Assembly: GCA_003586115.2 (NCBI GenBank)
Contig: QVOM02000090.1
Location: forward strand, 13,266,427 to 13,330,426
Reading direction: 5' to 3'
Length of the DNA stretch: 64,000 nt
DNA from: Salvator merianae
Taxonomy: Eukaryota; Chordata; Lepidosauria; Squamata; Teiidae
Shown here: positions 57,101 to 64,000 of the stretch, piece by piece
Position numbering within the stretch: the first letter of the stretch is position 1
How the letters are laid out: each line of letters starts with the position of its first letter
Translations under genes and position numbers: made by a program
Notes under the pieces: model-generated
Seen by the model: only the letters and a program-made list of their open reading frames with translations
Told to the model about the DNA's origin: nothing
Databases searched by the model: none

Positions 57101-60100
57101 CATCCAGTCCAAAAATCCTTATAATCAAGGGTCATGGGAGAGCCTGCAAAACATTCCTGCCTGACGAGCCAAAAAGAAACAGAAAACAGCACCTTCTAAA
57201 CAACTGAGAAGCCAACAGAAGGGTCATCATAGCTCCCAGTAGCTCCTCCTTCCACCACAAGCATGGCAAGCTGAGCTCTTTGCCGCACGAGTGTCACCTA
57301 ATACTCACTGCGGCACCTCATAACCTATATTTAACAGCCACTACCCATTTCACCCTCTCTGCCTATTCTCAGTGCAAACTTGCTTGATCACAGATGACCT
57401 CACCTGTCCAGGTGCCTTCTATGCTTCCATGGACCGCTGTCTTTGCAAACCAACTCCTTGCCTGCACGGAATGCTGGGAGATGTAGTTCAGGAACACCCG
57501 GAAGACCTCCAATGGAGACCCTGCTTAAGCCTTTTGGACTACTAACTGTAAAACATGACCCACGCCCTCCCTAGACTTTACCACTGCTCAGTAAGGACCT
57601 GCTCTGGATTACACAACCCACCTCTGTTACTATACCTTACTGCTATACCGTATTGTTATAACTTCTATATATCATTGAAGAAACCAGTGCCTCTCGCATG
57701 AAAAAAGAGGGAGACTTTCTATCAACAGAGATCTCAAATTAATTCCACTGTTTACCGGATGGATCCGTTTTGTGGCGCTTACGCTCCTTCCTGACATAGA
57801 CAGGCGGTAACTTGGACTCTGGGATCGGCGTGTTCTCATACATCAGGCACATGACCGAGTCGATGTAAATGTCATTGTCATCCTGAGGCGGAGTTGGAGG
57901 TGTCCAGAGCTGCGCAAGGCATCAGAAGGGAGTCAACCCATTTCCATACATAACTATACCCAGCTGCTTGCATATAGTCCTTTCTGCTGAAGGATTACAG
58001 AAAGTAACTAGAGGAACTTACAGGCATTATTTCCGTTTGTCCATCTGGGACTTCATAAATATATTCCTGCAGAGGGGGCAGAAAAGGGAGAGACCCAGTC
58101 AGCAGAGGAGTTCAGGACATGGAACCCAATATTTCTGCAGACTGAATCTAATCTGACCATCATCGCTTGAGCGGACAGAAACTGTATTCTAACATAGGTG
58201 GAGGACAGCAGATCAGGAGAAGGATATTCTAAATAAGGCCACAAACGTAAAAAAAAGATGATCCTCTGGCATGAACAGATAATCGTGAGAAGTACAATTC
58301 AAATCAGAGGTGGGAAAGGTAACAGACCCCCCAAAAAGATCTCGGTACACACTTAAATGTTGATCTCAGCTGGGAAAGAAAGACGGAAGAGCATTATGGG
58401 CGACCCACAGGCAGAGGGAGAGAAAGGAACTTCTGCATCTGAGCTCCCGATAGCTTCCAGGTTTCTAAAGACAGCAAGATTAGCTAGCAATGTATTACAC
58501 AGAATAATCCACAGTGACATCTTCTTACAGGCAACCATGTAAATATTTTATAAATGACCAAATTACTTTGTTATATGCGTCTTCCCGGGTATAGGTGAGA
58601 AGTTCTTCTTCTTCCCCATCCAAAAGCATTTTCTGCTCATGTTCTTTCAGCTCCTTCAGGTGCTGAGTCTCCCATGACTTTTTGGCCGTTCTTACATCCA
58701 CCTGAGAAACGTGGGGGAAAAGCGATGTGCAATCAAAGAAAGAATGAATTTATTTACTCAGACGGACGGAGGTAACGCTTTCCTAAAGGGAAATGAAACA
58801 CAATGAAGGTGCTTCTGGCGTCTTACAGGTTAAGGATTTATAAAGCAATCTGTCAGCTTGTGCTATCTGTTGAAAAGAAGAATAGTTCAGGAAATTAGAG
58901 AGCAATTCTAAGAAGGTGTCTACCGGGCTAAGGGGGTTAGAAGAAGAAGATTCCCCAGCTCCAGTGTGGAAGTCCGAGTATGTGTCCCTGGTGTCAAGCT
59001 GCTCTACCAGACTGAAAGGTACATACCAGTGGGACCACCTGATACATCACTGGTAGCAGACTGGGATTTCCACAATAGGGCAGGCCAGTACAAAAGGGAA
59101 CTGGGCAGGCTGGGCCTATATTTCTCTCTATTATCTTGCAGAAATGTCCCTCCCAGTAAGGATCAGGGTTTCCATTTCCCACTCAGTCCTTGCAAATGAT
59201 CTGCTATGTGGCAGCTTGCCAACATCTAGATTCAGCTACACAATCCTGCTGTAAAGGAAAAAGTTCTCTCATACATATCATACCTCATTTTCATTCAATT
59301 CACTCTCTTCAGTTGAAACGTGGAAGAGCTCCAGATAATTCAAAGCATACTTTTCAATTGGAGTGAGCTGAGACAAGAGAATACAAAAGCTATCTTACTT
59401 CCTTGCAGTGGTCTATAACATTCTACATTTAAAATTTTTGTGGAATTGGCAGAAGCAGTTCATCAGGTTTGGTTCCGGCCAACAGCTTCTTTAGCAAGCA
59501 TTTATTAGCCTATTACATGGCTTAAAATGAGAACTGATCCTGGCATATTTCTTAATTACGATGAAAACAGAAAAACCTCATAAGAAAAGGTTCCTTGCCT
59601 CTGACCCACAGACATTATTGATGATGCATGTTTGCCAAAAACACTTTCCAATTGTGAACAGAGAACAGCATACCTGATCTACAACAGCAACCAACTCCCG
59701 CAGCTGAGAAGGTTCATCAAGATACTCGGATTCACCAAATTCTGCAATGAGTGCTTCCAAAGCTAATTCGGTCTCAGCAACATCCTGAATATAGGTGTTC
59801 AACTCCTCTTCCTCCTCTCGCTCTGTGCTTTTGAGAGCCTTTAAAAAACATATCAAGCATTTAAAAAGGAAAAGGAAACTGCTAAAATACAACTCTGATA
59901 GTGCACAGAACACGTATTTCCTAAATAGAATATGTGCATTCTTTGAAAGGCTAAAGTAACTCTCAGGGGAAGCAGCTTATGACCTACACAAATAGGTCAC
60001 ATGCTTTCAAAATAAAAAATCCAGAAAATAAAAAGACAGCATCATTGTACTCTGAAACAAAGGAGTTTCTTTTGAAAATCCCAACAGGCCGTTTTACCAT

Positions 60101-63100
60101 TTATGCCATACATCTATACTCCGCCATTTTGTGCTTCCCACTGAAATAATCTGCCCTTAATTACCTCTATAAAAGGTCTTGCAACTTTGGGAGAGATGGT
60201 TTCAGACGGGGAGGGCTCCTGTGACAACATAACGAATTCTTCTGCTTTCACTCGGAAGCCAGAATCTTCCATTGGAGAATGGACTTCAAAGAGTTCCTGA
60301 ATTGTTTGCTATGGAAGAAGAGGAGGAAAACGGTGTTGGTTTGTTCATTTTAAAAAGAACCCACAGGGTCAGGATTTGCTGCAGGGTATACAGTAACACC
60401 ATTGACAGACTTACTCACTCCTCCCCCGGTTAGGGGAATGTATTTCTGTACATCCCTATCCCCAGGCAACAGTATGCTGAATATATCACCTAACAGACCA
60501 GCACATGGTGTAAAAAAATAATACCTGTGTCAAAAAGGCCATAGAATAGTCATTTCCCTGTGCAGCAACTTCGCGGATCAAATCCTTGGTGCCATTTTTC
60601 AAGAGTTTTTCTTCCACTGAGTTCCCACTAACAAGCCTAAGGAAACCAAAGACGCCGATCACTCCTTAGAGCAAAAGGAATAAAACCAGCTGAGCTAGAA
60701 CAACCTGAACTGTATCGATCAGGATGAGAAAATTTATTTTATAGGTCAAAAGCTGTACAGGTAAGTAGAGGAAGCAGCGGACTTCCCGATATGTGACTTT
60801 TACGCAGAAGCACACGTAGAGCCATTCCAACCTATCTGAAGCCAATGCCTTGGCCGTTCCAATACCACCTTAGCCGGATTCTTACTGCAAGATTAATCTG
60901 CCGGCATCACAGATAATAAACGTTTTGAATTGCTTCAGAGCTCTTGCGCCCCTTATGATGGGCAATATAAACAAAAGAATAGAGTGCCAGATTCTTTATC
61001 GGTGGCATTGCAAGCATCACCTGTAAATATGTATGTCCTTGTATCTGCCAATTCGGTCACACCACTCCTGTGCCTTGGCATCCATCACGGGATTCAGGTC
61101 GTTGTCATAAAAGACAACAGTGTCGGCCTCTACAAGACTGACGCCCGCAGAGCGACTGTGGGAAGAAAGAATGGCGCAGAAGATGCGTTTGTCTCTGTTG
61201 AAGGTCTTCATCAGCTCCTGCATCAAAGGAGGCAGGGAAAAGAGACATTAAGCAAAAGCCACACAGACTGGAAGGCATACTGGTGCCAATCCTGAGAGCA
61301 CACCTCTCTTTCAAACACAGGACTAACGAACATAATCAGCTCTGTAAATTAAAGAACAGAAGTTGCCAGAATGACCTTTTTTTCCTTTTAAAGATTTTCT
61401 AAAAACTATTTCCGTGCCGATTACAGTAAAAAGGAATTTTTCATCTCTATGGGCTGCATGGATTTACAAGTTACTTGACTCTCAGCAGGGTTGGTTCAAG
61501 CAGGAAGGATCCTTCCTTTGAGAAGAAGGCTAGTGGATAAAGAACCTCCGCTCTGTGCGGTACTTCCGCGTCTACAGCAAGGGTAGGGCCTGCTCACCAT
61601 CTGTGGAAACCAACTGGCCTGGGGGAGGAACTGATCCAATTGTGCAACACGGTAGAACAAAGAGCAGCACATAAACCAAACTAAGAGAGACAGCAGGAAT
61701 TAACCCCAAGGGAAATGAAGAAACAAGGATATGGTGACTCTCCTTGCCTTACGGTAACTGATGGAGGCATGCAATGATCCAGAGAAAAGCATCCCAGAAT
61801 GCTGAAGCTAGATACAGACAATCCCAGCTTCTTTTGCGCAGATAACCTACAGGTGGAGGTGTGAAGGGCTGCAGCAGGCGACATGGACTTCTCTGTGTCA
61901 GCCCCTCATCTTTGGAATAACCTCCTGGTGGAGGTATGCCAGGTGCCGGCCTTATATGCTTTTCAGCGCCTGGTTACAATGTATCTCTTCAGCTGGGCCC
62001 TGGACTCCTAGTTCCCCTGAATGTCCTCTTGCCAGAGTGGGAGGGAGGGAGGCTGGATGGGTTTCTCCTACCTGAGAAAGCGGCCCTCGCCAAACCACGA
62101 GCTCACCTGGCGCTCCTCCTGATTGGCGCACTCGTCGATCCTCACGTAGGTGAGGAAATGGAAGTTCAAGAAGAGCTCCAAGATGTCCAGCATGAGGATC
62201 ATCTGCGACAGGATGAGCACGCGCCGCCCTTCCGACTTGAGCTTCTGCAGCAGGACGGCCAGCGCCTCCAACTTGCCTGCAGTTTGGAAAGAAGGAGAAA
62301 GTCTAGGGCCTGCCGGGGGTGTGTGTGTGTGCCGCCCAGCCGCCGGCCCTAAGTCGCCCAGAAAGCGTCAGCCGGGCGGCCCCTCTTTACCTGCGTCGTA
62401 CTGCACCAGGCGGAGATCGGGGAACTGAAGCAGCGGCGGCGAACAGAGCTTCTGCAGCCCCGGCAGGAAGGGAGACAGCTTCTCCTTCAGCCGCTGCCGG
62501 AGCAGCTTCACCCGATGGCGATACGGAGCAGGGAACCTGGGCACGTGCAAAGATGGCGGCGCGGCCACGGCGGCTGGAAGCACACAGAGGAGTCTAGGGG
62601 ACCAAAGCAAAACCCAGGGTGACTTGACGCCACTCACGCAGCACCCGAATCGGTCAGAAAACCAAATCTGGGGGACCAAATCTGTCTCTGCAAGGAGCCC
62701 TGCTGGGCCGCGGCCTGCCTGCCATTTCTCAGTGTTGGGAGCCACTCTGGACTGCCACAGAGGCCCACAATGGCTGGAAAGGCAAGGAAGAGGGTCTAAA
62801 GCCAGCCATGCACAAAAGTTGCTGGTCACCTATAAACGGTATCCTTCAAAGTCTCCTGTTGCTGCTTTAACGTCTGGGTGAGTCCTTGCAACGGATTGCT
62901 CTGGCCTTGAAAGGCATCCAGTGAACGCTGGCAGTTGGCGAAACCAGCCCAGCTCCATTTGCTGGTCGCACTGGAAAACTGGGGGGGCATCTTTCTGTCG
63001 CCCAGCAGAGAACAAATTCGCACAATATCTCGGCCGTAGACGGGCACCCTGGAACAGTGACGTTCATTGCAAGAAAAGATTCTGTCCAGCCGCTCTTTGA

Positions 63101-64000
63101 GGAGTCTGTTCTTTTCCTCAAACGATTCCTTTGTAAAACAAAAGAAGGATGGGTCCATTTCTTATAACTGTGCTCTGATGCCTGTAGGACGTTAATTTTC
63201 AGCTATCAACATTTCAAACAACTTCCATCTTAAACCTACTTAAGCAGGAATTAAAACACCAAGAAAGGCTCCAGTAATCATCACTATTCTGAGAAGCGGA
63301 TCAAACCTTTGCACGCCCTTAACACTTCTGTGGGCAGGCCAGGAAAGAGGAGGAAAATAAACTTCCAGCTATTAAACGTGGGAAGGGGAGGGAGCGGGGT
63401 TTTCAAGAGCAGTCAGGTCTGTAACGAAAACAATTCACACCAAAATCAGCAGGAATACCTGTGAATGTCCTCCGTGAACAAGGCCAGGTTTTAAAGATGA
63501 AGCCGAGTCCCCCGAAGCTAAATTAGCTCCCATGGTTCTACCTGGAACACACACTTTAGACAATTAAACCAAGTGATTTACACATTTTAATTCTTCTCTT
63601 AATGCATCACTACACTATGAGCAGTCAGGGTGAGCAGCTCCAGCTCCTTCCAAGGGACAGTGCAACCCAGAAAACAATCAGGGAGCATCGAAAGTCCAGC
63701 CCTGAAGCCAACTCCCAAATGCAAGGTGGCAAAGTCGAAGCCTCTCGATATAGCAGACCTAGAACCCCTATCATTATCTTCATTGCCGACACATTTTCCC
63801 CTTGTCATCTATTTTGGTGGGGGGAGAAACCAGGACAGGCGGAAGATGCTCAGACGCTTACGAGCTCCAGAATCTCCTTCAAGCAGCCAAGCGTCAGCAG
63901 GAAGAGCGCTCACCTTGCTGCGACACCGCCGAAGCCGGCACGCCCGCCGCGTGTTGACTCCCCAAAGCATTCAGCGCGTTCTGGACGCTCCCGGCTTGAG
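44921..64000 (-). CDS. EP400: EP400, E1A-binding protein p400, 3' half (30 coding exons, partial at the right edge)
   Basis: EP400 is the large Snf2/INO80-family ATPase and scaffold of the nuclear TIP60/NuA4 complex, which acetylates histones and exchanges H2A.Z. About 1,460 C-terminal residues are encoded here; the N-terminus, HSA domain and first ATPase lobe lie beyond position 64000. Seen in order: helicase C lobe (exons at 62593-61021, with VLILSQM, VEADTVVFYD and QEWCDRIGR), acidic linker, basic KERKRHK/GRKKKQRHG segments, SANT/Myb-like domain (56823-56082), then a long Q/A/P/V-rich tail. Exon joins were chosen by GT-AG signals, reading phase and remembered similarity to human EP400; every phase closes. 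Its 3' end lies head-to-tail upstream of NOC4L, as in human. Very confident of identity; single exon ends could be off by a few bases. Confidence 0.97.
45730..45807 (-). CDS. EP400: EP400 window exon 29
   Basis: Encodes VAKIPQVVSQQATVANIQQV then VSVAQQ. 78 nt, phase 0; acceptor CTTAAG, donor GTAACG. Confidence 0.94.
45998..46156 (-). CDS. EP400: EP400 window exon 28
   Basis: Encodes MNAQQVTVQAQQQ, then YAAQPAIKAQFLSTPISQAQ and GTQQVQTQIQ. 159 nt, phase 0. The Met is internal, not a start. Confidence 0.95.
46410..46543 (-). CDS. EP400: EP400 window exon 27
   Basis: Encodes GGQTVVAQPLNVQHLLKLKQ, then a Q-rich part and VAQGQTAVQQK. CGCAG acceptor, GTATGC donor. Confidence 0.95.
47077..47272 (-). 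CDS. EP400: EP400 window exon 26
   Basis: Encodes TRVAASQLQAQGQ, then VALAKPPVVSVPAAVVSSAG and TVAGISVAIGQPQKATG. I chose the acceptor GCTTAG at 47273-47274 over a later CCCAG because it restores TRV..SQ of mammalian EP400 and keeps the frame. Confidence 0.94.
48102..48317 (-). CDS. EP400: EP400 window exon 25 (Q-rich)
   Basis: Encodes EQLIKLQKQKLQLPQQQAGQ, a run of seven glutamines in a VQVQ context, and PRPGAVLTGTTVTNLQVARL. 216 nt, phase 0. The CAG run makes a small trinucleotide repeat at about 48185-48235. Confidence 0.95.
48578..48756 (-). CDS. EP400: EP400 window exon 24 (short polyQ site)
   Basis: Encodes VQLSGKTVPPAHFQLL, then QQRQQQQLQAAGQVPVAQLQ and AQIKAPGKLSQ. In human EP400 this place holds a long CAG-encoded polyglutamine tract; here it is a short interrupted run. 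Confidence 0.95.
49236..49440 (-). CDS. EP400: EP400 window exon 23
   Basis: Encodes TSGGNATAQVVHTQ, then VRAATSVTASAVVTTNLTPV and a SLVTQVTP end. T/V/A-rich, as in mammals. Acceptor TTTTTTCAG, donor GTAAAG. Confidence 0.95.
50255..50385 (-). repeat. tRNA-Ala-like SINE in EP400 intron
   Basis: Read on the minus strand: GGGGCTGTAGCTCAGTGGTA (A box) then GGTTCGATCCCC (B box) and a body AGCCTCTTCCCAGAAGTG. The head is tRNA-Ala-like but the body makes it a SINE, not a tRNA gene. Confidence 0.75.
50506..50615 (-). CDS. EP400: EP400 window exon 22
   Basis: Encodes ATVSGNIIVNTVAGVPATTF and QPINKRLASPVIPGTLA, strongly conserved within the tail. TTTCAG acceptor, GTGAGT donor. Confidence 0.96.
50713..50758 (-). 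CDS. EP400: EP400 window exon 21 (46-nt exon)
   Basis: Encodes AGAMKTSGTGTSIQT, plus one base of a split codon before GTATGG. Aligned with the AGTIKTS segment of human EP400. Confidence 0.92.
51344..51532 (-). CDS. EP400: EP400 window exon 20 (Q/A-rich)
   Basis: Encodes ALAEQQRAQQQAGPQQQ, then alternating QA repeats and VQTAVTTVANTAVL. Low-complexity and less conserved than the flanks; in human this stretch is P/Q-rich instead. 189 nt, phase 0. Confidence 0.93.
52221..52299 (-). CDS. EP400: EP400 window exon 19
   Basis: Encodes GINYDKPLPPIQVASLRAER then IAKEKK; highly conserved in EP400 just before the glutamine-rich tail. TTCTAG acceptor, GTAGGT donor. Confidence 0.96.
52759..52815 (-). 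CDS. EP400: EP400 window exon 18 (57-nt exon)
   Basis: Encodes LGMNPFQKNPKHTSVLAE. Both ends split codons (CT|A and AG|T) that match the neighbouring exons. Confidence 0.95.
53728..53864 (-). CDS. EP400: EP400 window exon 17
   Basis: Encodes TKNSRPLRTNQLYAQDEGAT and QLYTNHFEIMKMIAGKRSPP, closely matching mammalian EP400. TTTAG acceptor, GTAAGT donor. Confidence 0.96.
55410..55457 (-). CDS. EP400: EP400 window exon 16 (48-nt symmetric exon)
   Basis: A 48-nt exon between TTACAG and GTGTGC, encoding LMYEANPQKKTKSIYK. Phase 0 at both ends, so it can be kept or skipped without changing the frame. Flanking exons read EEGK and TKNSRPL, which can also join directly. Probably a cassette exon. Confidence 0.85.
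55535..55930 (+). repeat. tRNA-derived SINE (Sauria-type), split by the foldback element
   Basis: Begins GAGAGCCGGTGTGGTACAGT (A-box-like) and reads into AGAGGTTAAATCC (B-box-like). The body resumes after the insertion with AACTTCCCAGAGGTAAGGTG, CTCACAGGGCTGCCATGAGG and a GTCATATAAAAAGG tail. The head and body match what I know of squamate Sauria SINEs. Confidence 0.75.
55592..55770. mobile_element. 159-bp foldback (MITE-like) element with 10-bp target duplication
   Basis: The element at 55602-55760 is an inverted repeat. The left arm starts AGCGGCGACCCGTGACTTTA and the reverse complement of the right arm starts CGCGGCGGCCGGTGGCTTTA; similarity continues for about 70 bases per arm around a loop of about 15-20 bases. 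It is flanked by perfect direct copies of GGTTAAATCC (55592-55601 and 55761-55770). It is GC- and CpG-rich, unlike its host. A 10-bp duplication with long inverted ends recalls Mutator-like elements (inference). It has split a SINE and lies in the EP400 intron between the SANT exon and the 48-nt exon. Confidence 0.85.
56082..56255 (-). CDS. EP400: EP400 window exon 15 (SANT/Myb-like domain)
   Basis: Encodes AVKQLLELPLNL, HTPNWDLVSDVVNSCSRVYR and KQCRNRYENVVIPREEGK. The W...S..V....Y....QCRNRYE pattern is the SANT/Myb fold; in EP400 this region is reported to contact TIP60. Phase 0 at both ends. Confidence 0.97.
56582..56823 (-). CDS. EP400: EP400 window exon 14 (start of SANT region)
   Basis: Encodes AAGRKKKQRHGDAVIPPRSL, FDRATPGMLKMRREGKEQKK, then QDNPEWLISEDWALLQ, the first helix of the SANT/Myb-like domain. 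A possible alternative acceptor 6 nt inside (CTGCAG) would drop two residues; the upstream one keeps the split Ala codon. Confidence 0.96.
57756..57909 (-). CDS. EP400: EP400 window exon 13
   Basis: Encodes LWTPPTPPQDDNDIYIDSVM and KLPPVYVRKERKRHKTD. The basic run at the end looks like a nuclear-localisation segment (inference). Ends with one base of a split Ala codon. Confidence 0.96.
58022..58066 (-). CDS. EP400: EP400 window exon 12 (45-nt exon)
   Basis: A short exon encoding EYIYEVPDGQTEIMP between TGCAG and GTAAGT. It joins directly to the LWTPPTPPQDD exon, as in mammals. Confidence 0.95.
58567..58701 (-). CDS. EP400: EP400 window exon 11
   Basis: Encodes VDVRTAKKSWETQHLKELK...EEEELLTYTREDAYNK, a charged helix. 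135 nt, phase 0; the donor is AAA|GTAATT. Confidence 0.93.
59284..59367 (-). CDS. EP400: EP400 window exon 10
   Basis: Encodes LTPIEKYALNYLELFHVS followed by an acidic tail. LTPIEKYALNYLELFH is a signature of EP400 orthologues. 84 nt, phase 0. Confidence 0.96.
59674..59838 (-). CDS. EP400: EP400 window exon 9 (acidic linker)
   Basis: Encodes ALKSTEREEEEELNTYIQD...DEPSQLRELVAVVDQ. A strongly acidic helix-rich stretch. 165 nt, phase 0 at both ends; TTTAAAG acceptor, GTATGC donor. Confidence 0.95.
60165..60308 (-). CDS. EP400: EP400 window exon 8
   Basis: Encodes QTIQELFEVHSPM...KAEEFVMLSQEPS...ISPKVARPFIE, the post-helicase segment typical of EP400. 144 nt, phase 0 at both ends. Confidence 0.96.
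60525..60636 (-). CDS. EP400: EP400 window exon 7
   Basis: Encodes LVSGNSVEEKLLKNGTKDL and REVAAQGNDYSMAFLTQ, the conserved end of helicase lobe 2. TTAG acceptor, GTATTA donor. Confidence 0.97.
61021..61217 (-). CDS. EP400: EP400 window exon 6 (helicase motifs V and VI)
   Basis: Encodes ELMKTFNRDKRIFCAILS, then VSLVEADTVVFYDNDLNPVM (motif V) and QEWCDRIGR (motif VI, with the arginine finger region). Near identical to mammalian EP400. Ends with AG of a split Arg codon before GTGATG. Confidence 0.97.
61865..62020. repeat. LINE relic in EP400 intron
   Basis: TTTGGAATAACCTCCTGGTG, GAGGTATGCCAGGTGCCGGC and CAGCGCCTGGTTACAATGTA match the relic at 5745-6000. Confidence 0.55.
62107..62276 (-). CDS. 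EP400: EP400 window exon 5 (helicase lobe 2, motif IV)
   Basis: Encodes KLEALAVLLQKLKSEGRRVL, then ILSQMILMLDILE and LTYVRID: the start of the helicase C domain, where lobe 2 grips DNA and senses ATP hydrolysis. Bounded by TGCAG and GTGAGC signals. Confidence 0.97.
62391..62593 (-). CDS. EP400: EP400 window exon 4
   Basis: A 203-nt exon with an upstream CCCCTAG acceptor. It encodes LPAAVAAPPSLHVPR, then LLQFPDLRLVQYDAG, the lead-in to helicase lobe 2. A second acceptor-like CCAG lies 18 nt inside but breaks the phase with exon 3, so the upstream one was chosen. The start falls in a GC-rich stretch. Confidence 0.9.
62830..63128 (-). CDS. EP400: EP400 window exon 3
   Basis: A 299-nt exon. It opens with ESFEEKNRLLKERLDRIFS and VPVYGRDIVRIC, recognisable as EP400 just before the C-terminal helicase lobe, and ends LKDTVY plus two bases of an Arg codon. 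The middle part is divergent and serine/glutamine-rich, as in other vertebrates. Confidence 0.92.
63459..63541 (-). CDS. EP400: EP400 window exon 2
   Basis: An 83-nt exon between a CCAG acceptor and an AGGTATTC donor, encoding a low-complexity linker (RTMGANLASGDS...GGHSQ). Its phase fits both neighbours. Confidence 0.8.
63914..64000 (-). CDS. EP400: EP400 window exon 1 (partial)
   Basis: Open in the frame reading ...VQNALNALGSQ...ASAVSQQ. It ends with one base of the next codon before a GTGAGC donor. It continues past the right edge. This is the A/S/Q-rich linker between the two ATPase lobes, poorly conserved, so the frame rests on phase continuity with the next exon. Confidence 0.75.

Overview
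This window looks like nuclear DNA from a vertebrate, most likely a squamate reptile. It carries a tRNA-derived SINE resembling the Sauria SINE family, CR1/L2-like LINE tails, tRNA-Ala-like SINEs and many microsatellites. Both protein-coding genes are split by ordinary GT-AG introns. The squamate call is inferred from repeat style and was not tested by a database search.

Two genes are certain, both on the minus strand. From the right edge to about 42.65 kb lies the 3' half of EP400 (p400 ATPase/scaffold of the TIP60/NuA4 chromatin complex). I resolve 30 coding exons (about 1,460 residues). They cover the second helicase lobe, an acidic linker, a SANT/Myb-like domain, and a long Q/A/P/V-rich tail ending at a stop at 44921-44923, followed by an approximately 2.3 kb 3' UTR. 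Immediately downstream in the same orientation is a complete NOC4L (nucleolar complex protein 4, 40S ribosome biogenesis): 15 exons from 41315 to 34299, 512 codons, all splice phases consistent. A GC-rich CpG island covers its start, and its 3' UTR is only about 50 nt.

In human the order is EP400 - DDX51 - NOC4L, with DDX51 head-to-head with NOC4L. Here only about 1.3 kb separates the EP400 poly(A) site from the NOC4L start, and I see no DDX51 coding sequence in it.

The left 34 kb has no gene I can support. It is a mosaic of old LINE/SINE relics, microsatellites, a 105-bp tandem repeat, a probable solo LTR, a GGTTCG-rich dispersed repeat, and AT-rich single-copy islands with homeobox-like TAATTA cores that may be conserved noncoding elements. 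I could not recognise GALNT9, the next gene in human.

Most notable: a 159-bp near-perfect foldback element with a 10-bp target duplication nested in a SINE inside an EP400 intron; a possible 30-nt in-frame microexon in the EP400 helicase region; the absence of DDX51; and a minisatellite whose period is a multiple of three and which stays open as a 35-residue protein repeat.
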